From Pseudomonas sichuanensis (GTDB lineage: Bacteria > Pseudomonadota > Gammaproteobacteria > Pseudomonadales > Pseudomonadaceae): a stretch of 39,651 nucleotides of DNA. The stretch lies in assembly GCF_003231305.1 (NCBI RefSeq), contig NZ_QKVM01000058.1, positions 1-39,651 of the forward strand, in the 5' to 3' direction. Numbering within the stretch: position 1 is the stretch's first letter; each line of letters begins with the position of its first letter. This document shows, one piece after another, positions 7,995 through 15,994 of this stretch. Under the pieces are notes generated by a model. The model saw nothing but the letters and a program-made list of their open reading frames with translations. It had not been told where the DNA came from and ran no database searches. Both the position numbers and the translations under genes were made by a program.

Positions 7995-9197
7995 TCAGAG
8001 TTCGCCGTAGATGCGCTCCACCTGCGCCCGGGCATCGGTGGCCGAGGCCAGCGCCTCGAGGTACAACCCGCGCGCCTCGATCAAGGTGCGCTGGGCATCG
8101 AGCACATCGAGAAACGCGAACTTGCCCATTTCGAAGCCTCGGGTCGCGGTGTCCACCGCCTGCTGCGCCGCCGGCAGGATGGTGCGGTCATAGGCCTGCA
8201 CCTCGCCCATGGCCGTGGCCCACTGGTCGAGGGCACTGCGGGTATCGCTGCGCAGGCGCAACTCCACGGCATTGCGCAGGTCGCGGGCCTGATCGGCGCG
8301 GCGCGCAGCGGCCAGCACGTTGCCCTGGTTGCGGTCGAACAGCGGCAACGGCATCGACAGCCCCACCACATTGACCCGCTCACGGTCCTCGCGGCTGTAC
8401 TGGCTGCCGACGCTGACGGTCAGGTCGGGGATGCGCTTGGCCTTCTCCGAGCCAAGGCTGGCCTCGCCACGCTCGATCTGCGCCGCGGCCAGGCGCCAGT
8501 CGGCGGTTTGCTCGACCTTGCCCAGCAACTGCTCGGCCTGGGGTGCCGGGCCGGGTGACAGGTTGCTACCGTCGAGGCTGTCGAAACCAGCCTGGGCGCT
8601 GCCGGTCAGCCGCGCCAGGGACTGCCAGGCCACGCTGCGCTGGGTACGGGCACGGCGCACCGCCGCCTCGGCCTGGGCCAACTGCACCTGGGCGCGGGTC
8701 GCCTCGACCGGTGACGACTGGCCGGCCTTGACCCGCCCTTGCACCACTCGCAGCCCGCGCTCGGTCAGGGCCTGGGACTGCTGCGCCAGCTCCAGCGCGG
8801 TCTGTGCGCGCAGGGCGGCGTGGAAGGCCTGGATCACGTCGGCGCGCAGGCCGTTGCGCTGGCGCTCCAGTTCCAGTTGGGCGACCGTCTGGCCGGCCTG
8901 GGCCACGTCGATGCGCGCACCGCGCTTGCCGCCCAGCTCCAGCGGTTGGCTCAGGGTGACGGTGGTGGTGCTGGTATCGCGGCGGGTGTCCTCGACCTCC
9001 CAGGACAGCTCGGGGTTGGGGATCAACCCGGCCTGGCGGCGCTCGCCCTCGGCAATGCCGATTTCGCGGCCGGCGGCGGCGAGCTCGGGGTTTTCGGCGA
9101 AGGCGGCGGCGAGCGCCTGGTCCAGGCTCAGGCTCTGGGCGCTGGCGGGGCCGGCCAGCAACAGGCAGAGCAAGGCGATCTTGCGGGGGATGGGCAC
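7995..9197 (-). CDS. czcC: CzcC-type outer-membrane efflux channel
   Basis: TolC-family outer-membrane factor completing the tripartite metal pump. A Sec signal peptide (MPIPRKIALLCLLLAGPASA) is followed by two repeats of the OEP domain with long helices (LDQALAAAFAENPELAAAGREIG; LSQPLELGGKR, typical of the first strand-helix unit). At 400 aa the length is normal for CzcC. The start is GTG at 9197, preceded by GAGGA at a suitable distance. It is the first gene of the operon, so the promoter lies in the 9198-9330 region, where a palindrome resembling metal-responsive two-component boxes is found. No cognate czcRS pair is in the window. Confidence 0.9.
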   Translation of the reverse strand: MPIPRKIALLCLLLAGPASAQSLSLDQALAAAFAENPELAAAGREIGIAEGERRQAGLIPNPELSWEVEDTRRDTSTTTVTLSQPLELGGKRGARIDVAQAGQTVAQLELERQRNGLRADVIQAFHAALRAQTALELAQQSQALTERGLRVVQGRVKAGQSSPVEATRAQVQLAQAEAAVRRARTQRSVAWQSLARLTGSAQAGFDSLDGSNLSPGPAPQAEQLLGKVEQTADWRLAAAQIERGEASLGSEKAKRIPDLTVSVGSQYSREDRERVNVVGLSMPLPLFDRNQGNVLAAARRADQARDLRNAVELRLRSDTRSALDQWATAMGEVQAYDRTILPAAQQAVDTATRGFEMGKFAFLDVLDAQRTLIEARGLYLEALASATDARAQVERIYGEL

Positions 9198-9280
9198 GGC
9201 TTGGGTCCTCGTCGACGCGCGGCGGAATGCGTTGGCGAGGGACTGTAGGGAGGGCTGGTTATCGGGGCGGTGGCGTGAAG

Positions 9281-9296
9281 ATTACAATTTTGTAAT
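9281..9296. promoter_or_regulatory. Candidate CopR/CusR/CzcR-type box
   Basis: A perfect inverted repeat ATTACAA-TT-TTGTAAT about 85 bases before the czcC start codon. It contains the ACAA-N2-TTGT core of boxes bound by OmpR-family metal regulators such as CusR and CopR. Its position upstream of a metal-efflux operon supports that role; the assignment is inference. Confidence 0.55.
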
Positions 9297-9327
9297 TTCG
9301 TCGGGCGCCTGTCCTGGATCGTATGCG

Positions 9328-9675
9328 GGCCACCAGGTGTAGGGCGACAGCCTTGCAGCGCTCTCAAGATCGAGCGCCGCCCGCGCGGCGCATCGCGGGA
9401 CAAGCCCGCTCCCACAGTTTGTTTCGGGCCAATGAGTCCTGTGAAAGTACCGCTGCCCGCCTTGGCGCATGTCTTGAGTCATGTGATGCAGCGTTAGCGA
9501 CCACGCCAAAACCGCGTCGTACCAACAAGGCGGACCAGGTGATGGCACAGGAGAGACTGGCCCGAAACAAATGTGGGAGCGGCGGTGCGCCGATGCGACT
9601 TGCCCCGCGATGCGCCGCGCGGGCGGCGCTCGATCTCATAGGCGCCGCAAAAACACCGGCGAACCCATCCCGGCC
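9328..9675. repeat. Long-TIR palindromic element, copy A
   Basis: About 345 bases bounded by GGCCACCAGGTG at the left and an inverted, more diverged end at the right. Each end contains GATCGAGCGCCGCCCGCGCG leading into a REP core. Further inside, TGTTTCGGGCCA on the left faces TGGCCCGAAACA on the right. A second copy sits at 20739-21070. Interior conserved blocks include CCGCTGCCCGCCTTGGCGCA and GGCGGACCAGGT; the central part differs between copies. It fills nearly all of the czcC-aroQ gap. Open frames run through it on the minus strand, but they look like a by-product of the repeat. Confidence 0.75.
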
Positions 9676-9687
9676 CTCCCTCGGTCC

Positions 9688-9704
9688 GATAATCGCCCAT
9701 TATC
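9688..9704. promoter_or_regulatory. Inverted repeat upstream of aroQ
   Basis: GATAAT-CGCCC-ATTATC, a 6-5-6 inverted repeat 79 bases before the aroQ start. A TTGACG that could serve as a -35 lies just downstream at 9717-9722, but no good -10 is seen. It is a possible operator for the aroQ-aroE operon. Confidence 0.35.
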
Positions 9705-9782
9705 CAGCCCGACCATTTGACGAAACTAACCGGGTAGTACAAAACTCACGACATCCAAAAACAACAAAGCGATACCCCCGCC

Positions 9783-10229
9783 ATGACACCTCGAATCCTC
9801 GTGCTCAACGGCCCCAACCTGAACCTGCTGGGCACCCGCGAACCGGCCCAGTACGGCCACGAAACCCTCGCTGACCTGGCCAACCTATGCGCCACCAGTG
9901 CCGCTGAACTGGGCCTGGAGCTGGAGTTTCGCCAGACCAACCACGAAGGCGAACTGCTCGACTGGATCCACGCCGCCCGTGGCCGCTGCCACGGCATCCT
10001 GATCAACCCCGCCGCCTGGACCCACACCTCGGTCGCCATCCGCGACGCACTGATCGCCAGCGAGCTGCCGGTGATCGAAGTGCACCTGTCCAACGTGCAC
10101 AAGCGCGAACCGTTCCGTCACCTGTCGTTCGTCTCCAGCATCGCCGTCGGCGTGATCTGTGGCCTCGGCAGCCAAGGCTACAAGATGGCCCTGGCGTACT
10201 TCGGCGCGCACTTCAAGGAGCAGGCATGA
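9783..10229 (+). CDS. aroQ: Type II 3-dehydroquinate dehydratase
   Basis: Interconverts 3-dehydroquinate and 3-dehydroshikimate. The family residues are all present: the N-terminal LNGPNLNLLGTRE loop with Arg19, catalytic Tyr24, Asn75 and His81 in NPAAWTHTS, and His101 plus Arg108 in the EVHLSNVHKRE segment. At 148 aa it is full length. The upstream Shine-Dalgarno is weak. It overlaps the next gene by ATGA, so the two are translationally coupled. Given quiC and a shikimate-type transporter nearby, it is probably the catabolic enzyme that brings dehydroquinate into the protocatechuate route, with a biosynthetic copy elsewhere. Confidence 0.95.
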   Translation: MTPRILVLNGPNLNLLGTREPAQYGHETLADLANLCATSAAELGLELEFRQTNHEGELLDWIHAARGRCHGILINPAAWTHTSVAIRDALIASELPVIEVHLSNVHKREPFRHLSFVSSIAVGVICGLGSQGYKMALAYFGAHFKEQA

Positions 10230-11074
10230 GCACTCCAGGCATCCTCGCCGGCCTGATCGGCCGTGGCATCCAGGCCTCGCGCACCCCGGCGCTGCACGAG
10301 CACGAAGGCGATGCCCAGGCGCTGCGCTACCTGTACCGGCTGATCGACGCCGACCTGCTGGGCGTGGACGACAGCGCCCTGCCCCAACTGCTGGATGCAG
10401 CCGAGCGCACCGGCTTCACCGGGCTGAACATCACCTTCCCGTTCAAGCAGGCGATCCTGCCCTTGCTCGACGAACTGTCGGACGAGGCGCGGGGTATCGG
10501 CGCGGTGAACACCGTGGTGCTGCGCGACGGCAAACGGGTCGGCCACAACACCGACTGCCTGGGCTTCGCCGAAGGCCTGCGGCGTGGCCTGCCGGACGTG
10601 GCCAGGCGTCAGGTGGTGCAACTGGGCGCCGGCGGTGCGGGCTCGGCGGTGGCCCATGCGCTGCTGGCCGAAGGGGTTGAGCAGTTGGTGCTGTTCGAGG
10701 TGGACGCTGCCCGTGGCCAGGCGCTGGTGGACAACCTTACCCAGCACTTCGGTGCCGGCCGCGCGGTGCTCGGCAGCGACTTGGCCGGCGCAGTGGCCGA
10801 GGCCGATGGCCTGGTCAACACCACACCGGTGGGCATGACCAAGCTGCCGGGCATGCCCCTGCCGGCCACGCTGCTGCATGCCCGGCTGTGGGTGGCGGAG
10901 ATCATTTATTTCCCGTTGCAGACCGAACTGCTGCGCCATGCCCGGGCCTTGGGCTGTCGCACGCTGGATGGCGGCACCATGGCGGTGTTCCAGGCGGTGA
11001 AGGCGTTCGAGTTGTTCAGCGGGTGCACGGCCGATGCCGAGCGCATGCAGGCGCATTTCGCCAGTTTTGACTGA
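10226..11074 (+). CDS. aroE: Shikimate/quinate dehydrogenase, AroE-like
   Basis: A 282-aa dehydrogenase of the AroE fold. The substrate domain carries NITFPFKQ with the catalytic Lys74, and NTDCLGF with Asp110. The nucleotide domain has the GAGGAGSA loop (about 134-141). Two features differ from biosynthetic AroE: the substrate-binding SxSPxxHN motif reads SRTPALHE, and the end of the second Rossmann strand is FEVD, an acidic residue that normally favours NAD over NADP, where AroE has NRT. With aroQ and the quiC region this suggests a catabolic NAD-linked shikimate (or quinate) dehydrogenase. It overlaps aroQ by 4 bases. Confidence 0.88.
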   Translation: MSTPGILAGLIGRGIQASRTPALHEHEGDAQALRYLYRLIDADLLGVDDSALPQLLDAAERTGFTGLNITFPFKQAILPLLDELSDEARGIGAVNTVVLRDGKRVGHNTDCLGFAEGLRRGLPDVARRQVVQLGAGGAGSAVAHALLAEGVEQLVLFEVDAARGQALVDNLTQHFGAGRAVLGSDLAGAVAEADGLVNTTPVGMTKLPGMPLPATLLHARLWVAEIIYFPLQTELLRHARALGCRTLDGGTMAVFQAVKAFELFSGCTADAERMQAHFASFD

Positions 11075-11079
11075 GCGAG

Positions 11080-11167
11080 CCATCGCGGGGCAAGCCCGCT
11101 CCCACGCAAGCGAGCAAGACAGCAGCGTGGGAGCGGCGGTTCGCCGCTGCGACTTGCCCCGCGATGG
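11080..11167. repeat. Inverted REP pair with inserted mini-hairpin
   Basis: The left unit is the standard CCATCGCGGGGCAAGCCCGC form. The right unit is interrupted by an extra GC-rich insert (CGGTTCGCCGCTGCGA) between GTGGGAGCGG and CTTGCCCCGCGATGG. It lies between the 3' ends of aroE and the TetR gene and could end both transcripts. Confidence 0.85.
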
Positions 11168-11178
11168 GCGTTGTGCGA

Positions 11179-11841
11179 TCAGGCCTTGATATAACGCATC
11201 ACCGCCTCGCAGATCACCTGCTTGTGGCGCTGCTTGACCTGCTCGTCCGACAGGTCGATCTGGAAGATATCGCCAAAGGTGTGGCGGTTGGACACCCGGT
11301 AGAAGCAGAACGAACTCATCAGCATGTGCAGGTCGATCACCTCGATCCCCGGGCGGAACACGCCTTCGCGCTCGCCACGGGCGAGGATCTTGCCCAGCGC
11401 ATCGAGCACCATGCTGCTCATCTCGCGGATCACCGGCGACTGCTTGACGTACTCGCCGTAGTGAATGTTCTCGGTGCAGACGATGCGCACGAAATCGACG
11501 TTGTTGGCATGGTGGTCGAAGGTGAACTCCACCAGGCGCTGGATCGCCTGCTCGGGGGCCAGCGATTCGAGGTCGAGGCTGTGCTCGGTCTTGCGGATAT
11601 CGCCGTAGAGCTTGACCAGGCACTCGACGTACAGCTGCTCCTTGCTGCCGAAGTAGTAGTAGATCATGCGCTTGGAGGTGGCGGTGCGCTCGGCGATGGC
11701 GTCCACCCGCGCGCCGGCCAGGCCCTGCTGGACGAACTCGGTGATGGCGGCCTGGAGAATGTTCTCGCGGGTCTTCTCCGGGTTGTTCTTGCGGGTTTTG
11801 CGCACCCCTTCGGCTTCTGGCTGGACTACCGAATCACTCAT
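11179..11841 (-). CDS. TetR family regulator, probable quinate/shikimate regulator
   Basis: A 220-aa one-component regulator. The N-terminal TetR helix-turn-helix is clear at about residues 24-70 (RENILQAAITEFVQQGLAGARVD, then SKRMIYYYFGSKEQLY), preceded by a charged tail. The C-terminal ligand domain is all-helical and resembles the TetR C-terminal family domain. It is transcribed on the same strand as quiC, downstream of it, with a REP pair between. The best operator candidate in the window for it is the 9-5-9 inverted repeat at 14113-14135, between quiC and the MHS transporter. The role as repressor of quinate/shikimate use is inferred from position. Confidence 0.85.
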   Translation of the reverse strand: MSDSVVQPEAEGVRKTRKNNPEKTRENILQAAITEFVQQGLAGARVDAIAERTATSKRMIYYYFGSKEQLYVECLVKLYGDIRKTEHSLDLESLAPEQAIQRLVEFTFDHHANNVDFVRIVCTENIHYGEYVKQSPVIREMSSMVLDALGKILARGEREGVFRPGIEVIDLHMLMSSFCFYRVSNRHTFGDIFQIDLSDEQVKQRHKQVICEAVMRYIKA

Positions 11842-11946
11842 ACCGACTCACAGGCTCATTGTAGGAATCCGCAGGATTATCCGTGAGCCGGGCGGCGCAG
11901 GGAAGCGCGCTGTTGGTCGGGTGGTCAGGTTTGGCCCATCAGGCCT

Positions 11947-12031
11947 CATCGCGGGGCAAGCCCGCTCCCACAGGTACTGTGCAATCCTGGGGAATGCACG
12001 GGCCCTGTGGGAGCGGGCTTGCCCCGCGATG
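11947..12031. repeat. Inverted REP pair after quiC
   Basis: Standard facing REP units (CATCGCGGGGCAAGCCCG... and its reverse complement). The pair ends two bases from the quiC stop codon and lies between quiC and the TetR gene on the same strand. It may terminate or trim the quiC transcript. Confidence 0.9.
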
Positions 12032-12033
12032 CT

Positions 12034-13941
12034 TCACAACACCGTTTTACGCCCTGCCCCGCTACGCGCCTTAGCCATCGCGGCCAGACGCACCGCCACG
12101 TTGGCCGCGCCGTATCCGGCATAGCCCCCCTTGCGCTGGAGGATCTCGAAGAAGAACCGCCCTTCGAACGGCTCGGTATACACGTGGAACAGCTCGCGGC
12201 CTTGAGCATCGCGGTCGTACAGCACGTTGTAGTACGCCAGTTCACTCAAGAACTCATCGTCGAAATCGAAGCGCGCCGCCAGGTCGTCGTAGTAGTTCAG
12301 CGGGATCTCCAGCAACGGCACCCCGGCCTCTTTGGCCCGTGCCACTTCGCGGAAGATGTCGTCGCAGTCGAAGGCGATATGGTGCACGCCCGAGCCGCGA
12401 TAACTGTTCAGCGCATGGGCAATGGCGGTATTGCGGTTCTCGGAGATGTTCAGCGGCACCCGCAAGGTGCCGCAGTGGCTGCGCAGCGCGCGGCTCTTGA
12501 CCAGGCCGTAGGGGTCGGGCAGCACCACTTCGTCGTCGGCGGTGAAATCGAACACGCTCTTGTAGAACAGCACCCAGCTGTCCAGCGCCTCGGCGGGCAG
12601 CGCCAAGGCCATATGGTCGATGCGCTGCAGGCCGCCACTGGCGGTGGCGCCCTGCTCCAGGCGGAAGTCGGTGTCGTAGATGCTCAGGCCTGCGCCTTCG
12701 GGCTCGACCAGGTACAGCAGGCTGCCATCAGGCGCCCGCACGGCAGGGATTTCCCGCTCGTTGGGGCCGACCAGCCCACGGAACGGCTGGCCGCGGTAGG
12801 CGGTGGCACGGTGCAGCGCCGCCTGGCCGTCCTTCACCCGCAATGCGGTGGCGCACAGCGACGGGCCATGGGCCTCGAAGAAATTGTGGGCAAACGAATA
12901 GGGCTCGGCGTTGAGCACGATATTGATATCGCCCTGGCGCAGCAGGCGCACAGCCTTGCTGCGGTGTGCGCCGGCCTCGGCGAAGCCCAGGCGCTTGAGC
13001 CACACGCCCAGGCGCGCGCCGACCGCCTCGTCGACCGCGAACTCAAGAAACTCCACGCCGTCGTAGGCGCTGGCGGCAGGCGGCGCAAACAGCACGCCCG
13101 GCTCGACGGCCCGAGCCTCGCGCGCCAGCTGCAGGCGAGTCTTCTCTTCCAGGTACAGCAGCGAGCGCAGGCCATCGGCGGCATTCTGCCGAGGCGGCGC
13201 GGCGCGAAAGCCATCGTTGAACACCTCCAGCGACAACGGCCCGCGGTAGCCCGTGGCCAGGATCGGCGCGAGGAAACCGGCCAGGTCCATCTCGCCCTGC
13301 CCCGGGAAGCAGCGGAAATGCCGGCTCCACTCCAGCACGTCCATGGCCAGGATCGGCGCATCGGCCATCTGCACGAAGAAGATCTTATCGCCCGGGATAT
13401 CGCGGATGGCGCTCGGGTCGCCCTTGAGCGACAGGGTGTGGAAACTGTCGAGGATCACCCCCAGCGCCGCGTGGTCGGCCTGGCGCACCAGGTTCCACAC
13501 CTGCTGGTAGGTGTTGACGTGGCGGCCCCAGGCCAACGCCTCGTAGCCGATGCGCAGGCCACGGTCACCGGCGTGCTCGGCGAGCAGGCGCAGGTCGTCC
13601 ACCAACAGCTGCTCATCGCCCAGGGCATCGGGCTGCACGTTGCTGCACACCAGCACCAGGTCGGTGCCCAGCTCCTGCATCAGGTCGAACTTGCGCTCGG
13701 CGCGGTCGAGGTTCTTGTGCAGGCGCTCGCGCCGGCAGCCCTCGAAGTCGCGAAACGGCTGAAACAGGGTGATGGCCAGCCCCAGATCGGCGCACATCTG
13801 GCGGATCTCGCGGGGGCTGCCGGCGTAATACAGCAGGTCGTTTTCGAAGATCTCGACGCCGTCGAAGCCCGCGGCGGCGATGGCTTCGAGTTTCTCTGGC
13901 AGGGTGCCGCTGAGGGACACGGTGGCGATCGAACGCTGCAT
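12034..13941 (-). CDS. quiC: 3-dehydroshikimate dehydratase, QuiC fusion type
   Basis: Converts 3-dehydroshikimate to protocatechuate, the entry to ring cleavage. The 635-aa protein is a two-domain fusion as described for P. putida QuiC1. Residues 1-280 are a sugar-phosphate-isomerase-like TIM barrel with metal ligands at Glu134, Asp165, Gln191 and Glu239, next to His168. Residues about 285-635 are a vicinal-oxygen-chelate module like 4-hydroxyphenylpyruvate dioxygenase, with iron-ligand-like residues in RIDHMALAL, VHHIAFDC and FFFEILQRKGG. The start is ATG 13941. The gene is divergent from the MHS transporter and shares a palindromic operator region with it. Confidence 0.93.
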   Translation of the reverse strand: MQRSIATVSLSGTLPEKLEAIAAAGFDGVEIFENDLLYYAGSPREIRQMCADLGLAITLFQPFRDFEGCRRERLHKNLDRAERKFDLMQELGTDLVLVCSNVQPDALGDEQLLVDDLRLLAEHAGDRGLRIGYEALAWGRHVNTYQQVWNLVRQADHAALGVILDSFHTLSLKGDPSAIRDIPGDKIFFVQMADAPILAMDVLEWSRHFRCFPGQGEMDLAGFLAPILATGYRGPLSLEVFNDGFRAAPPRQNAADGLRSLLYLEEKTRLQLAREARAVEPGVLFAPPAASAYDGVEFLEFAVDEAVGARLGVWLKRLGFAEAGAHRSKAVRLLRQGDINIVLNAEPYSFAHNFFEAHGPSLCATALRVKDGQAALHRATAYRGQPFRGLVGPNEREIPAVRAPDGSLLYLVEPEGAGLSIYDTDFRLEQGATASGGLQRIDHMALALPAEALDSWVLFYKSVFDFTADDEVVLPDPYGLVKSRALRSHCGTLRVPLNISENRNTAIAHALNSYRGSGVHHIAFDCDDIFREVARAKEAGVPLLEIPLNYYDDLAARFDFDDEFLSELAYYNVLYDRDAQGRELFHVYTEPFEGRFFFEILQRKGGYAGYGAANVAVRLAAMAKARSGAGRKTVL

Positions 13942-13980
13942 GGCGGGTGTTCCTTGTTATTGGAGGTGTGCAATGAACTC

Positions 13981-14044
13981 ATCGCGGGGCAAGCCCGCTC
14001 CCACAGTTACCGCATCAGTCGTGGGAGCGGGCTTGCCCCGCGAT
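13981..14044. repeat. Inverted REP pair upstream of quiC
   Basis: Facing REP units (ATCGCGGGGCAAGCCCGC... and reverse complement) about 40 bases before the quiC start codon. This places them in the probable 5' untranslated leader of quiC, an unusual position for REP pairs, which normally sit after genes. Confidence 0.85.
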
Positions 14045-14112
14045 CAGCTGGCACGATCGATTATTCGCAGGTAAAGTCGCCCCGGCAATGCACTTTGTAC
14101 GAAACAGTTAGT

Positions 14113-14135
14113 TTTTGTTCGATTACCGAACAAAA
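14113..14135. promoter_or_regulatory. Candidate TetR operator, quiC/MHS divergent region
   Basis: A perfect inverted repeat with arms TTTTGTTCG and CGAACAAAA around ATTAC, in the 471-base gap between quiC (minus) and the transporter (plus). It is the strongest palindrome in the gap, and its size fits a TetR-family site. The rest of the gap (14136-14412) shows no gene. A MetR- or LysR-type site is not excluded. Confidence 0.6.
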
Positions 14136-14412
14136 CCCGTTTCGACGAATTGATTCACCCCGCCCCGTGAACAACCATGATCACCAGTCGCAGGCCCGCC
14201 GGCCTTTCTTGCTGCCACGCCGGTCGTTCGGCGGAACCTGCGCTGTACAGCCCAACGTCACCACATAATAAGTTCAATAAAACGGGTACCGACCTATGCT
14301 CAGCTTCCTCGCCCTGCGACCCGCATCGCCTCGTTCGTCTTCTCCCCATAGCCCCGTTGCCGTGCCCCGCGCGCGCTGACCACCGGCCCCTGACAAGAAC
14401 AACGGAGACAAC

Positions 14413-15786
14413 ATGGCCCACTCAAGTTCCCAAGCCAAGAAAGCCACCGCCAGCGGATGGATCGGCTCTGCCCTCGAGTACTACGACTTCTTCATCTATG
14501 CCCAGGCCGCGGCGCTGATCTTCCCGCAGATCTTCTTCCCCAACACCGACCCGAAGATGGCCATCATCGCCTCGCTGGCCACCTATGGCGTGGGTTACCT
14601 GGCGCGCCCGGTGGGTGCCTTCGTGCTCGGCCACTGGGGCGATACCCGTGGGCGCAAGAACGTGCTGCTGCTGTGCATGTTCCTGATGGGCCTGTCGACC
14701 ATGGCCGTGGGCCTGCTGCCCACCTACCACGACATCGGCCTGCTCGCCCCGGCGCTGCTGGTGGTGCTGCGCCTGGTGCAGGGCTTCGCCGTGGCCGGCG
14801 AGATCTCCGGGGCCAGCTCGATGATCATGGAGCACGCCCCCTTCGGCCGCCGCGGCTACTACGCAAGCTTTACCCTGCAGGGCGTGCAGGCCGGCCAGGT
14901 GATGGCGGCGGCGGTGTTCCTGCCGCTGGCCTACTTCATGCCCAGCGAAGCGTTCAACGAATGGGGCTGGCGCATTCCGTTCCTGATGAGCGCCGTGGTG
15001 CTGATCGCCGGGTTCATCATCCGCAAAGAGGTGCATGAGACCCCGGCCTTCGTCCAGGAAGAAAAGCAGGACAAGGTGGCCAAGTCGCCGATCAGCGAAG
15101 CCTTCCGCCACAGCTGGAAGCACATGGTGCTGGTGATGTTCATGGCCCTGATGAACGTGATCCCGGTGGTCGCCACCATCTTCGGCGCGGCCTACGCGGT
15201 GCAGCCGGCCTACGGCATCGGCTTCGACAAGAGCGTGTACCTGTGGATCCCGGTGGTGGGCAACATCGTCGCGGTGCTGGTGATCCCCTTCGTCGGCAAC
15301 CTTTCCGACAAGATCGGCCGCCGCCCGACCATGATCGCCGGTTGCCTGGGCTCGGGCCTGCTGGCCTTCGTCTACCTGTACGCGATCAGCATCCAGAACG
15401 TGCCGCTGGCGTTCGTCGCCTCGATCGTCATGTGGGGCATGGTCTACCAGGGCTACAACGCGGTGTTCCCAAGCTTCTACCCAGAGCTGTTCCAGACCCG
15501 CTACCGGGTGTCGGCCATGGCCATCGCGCAGAACATCGGCACCATGCTCACCGCCATGCTGCCGGCCCTGTTCGCCATGGTGGCGCCACCGGGTTCGGAC
15601 AACATCCCAATGGTGGTCGGAGGCCTGGCGTTCTTCATCACCTGCGTGTGCGCCTTTGCCGCGTACCTCGCGCCGGAGACGCACCGCCTGGCCATGGAAG
15701 ACCTGGGCAACCCCCAGGCCCAACCCATGGAGCGCGAAGCCTATGAGGCCAGCCGCAAGGGCAGCTTGAAGGCGTTCACTCACTAA
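14413..15786 (+). CDS. MHS-family proton symporter (ShiA-like)
   Basis: A 457-aa major facilitator of the metabolite:H+ symporter family, which includes ShiA (shikimate) and alpha-ketoglutarate permease. Family signatures are SALEYYDFFIYAQAAAL in the first membrane helix, the loop 2-3 motif GHWGDTRGRKN, RLVQGFAVAGEISGA in helix 4 and LSDKIGRRP in loop 8-9. About 12 membrane segments are visible. GGAGA precedes ATG 14413. It is divergent from quiC and is followed by a Rho-independent terminator, so it is a single-gene unit. Its position argues for import of shikimate, dehydroshikimate or quinate; protocatechuate is another possibility. Confidence 0.88.
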   Translation: MAHSSSQAKKATASGWIGSALEYYDFFIYAQAAALIFPQIFFPNTDPKMAIIASLATYGVGYLARPVGAFVLGHWGDTRGRKNVLLLCMFLMGLSTMAVGLLPTYHDIGLLAPALLVVLRLVQGFAVAGEISGASSMIMEHAPFGRRGYYASFTLQGVQAGQVMAAAVFLPLAYFMPSEAFNEWGWRIPFLMSAVVLIAGFIIRKEVHETPAFVQEEKQDKVAKSPISEAFRHSWKHMVLVMFMALMNVIPVVATIFGAAYAVQPAYGIGFDKSVYLWIPVVGNIVAVLVIPFVGNLSDKIGRRPTMIAGCLGSGLLAFVYLYAISIQNVPLAFVASIVMWGMVYQGYNAVFPSFYPELFQTRYRVSAMAIAQNIGTMLTAMLPALFAMVAPPGSDNIPMVVGGLAFFITCVCAFAAYLAPETHRLAMEDLGNPQAQPMEREAYEASRKGSLKAFTH

Positions 15787-15792
15787 CAAACC

Positions 15793-15815
15793 AAGGGCCG
15801 CTCAGCGGCCCTTTT
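15793..15815 (+). terminator. Rho-independent terminator of the MHS transporter gene
   Basis: Nine-base stem AAGGGCCGC / GCGGCCCTT with loop TCA, followed by TTTT, starting 6 bases after the stop codon. Confidence 0.9.
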
Positions 15816-15851
15816 GCTATCTGGCACATGCCCTTTGGGAAGACGCGCCAC

Positions 15852-15867
15852 TCACCAAAACGGGTGA
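15852..15867. promoter_or_regulatory. Inverted repeat upstream of the aminotransferase
   Basis: TCACC-AAAACG-GGTGA, about 128 bases before the aminotransferase start. It is a possible operator; nothing else supports it. Confidence 0.3.
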
Positions 15868-15994
15868 TTTCGGCGATTGCACGGGTGTGGGAGCATTTCT
15901 CCAACCCCAGGGCCCAGGACCGGCGCCCGTTCAAGCAGAGGACCTGCCCCCGCTTGCATCCCCCTTGCGCGACTTCCAAGAAAGAGAAAAAGCC

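Noticed and set aside
9364..9639. Minus-strand frames in the long-TIR elements (also 20735-21061)
   Set aside because: Related proteins are predicted from both copies, but they are read through REP sequence and inverted ends, with Ser/Ala/Arg-rich translations and no ribosome binding site.
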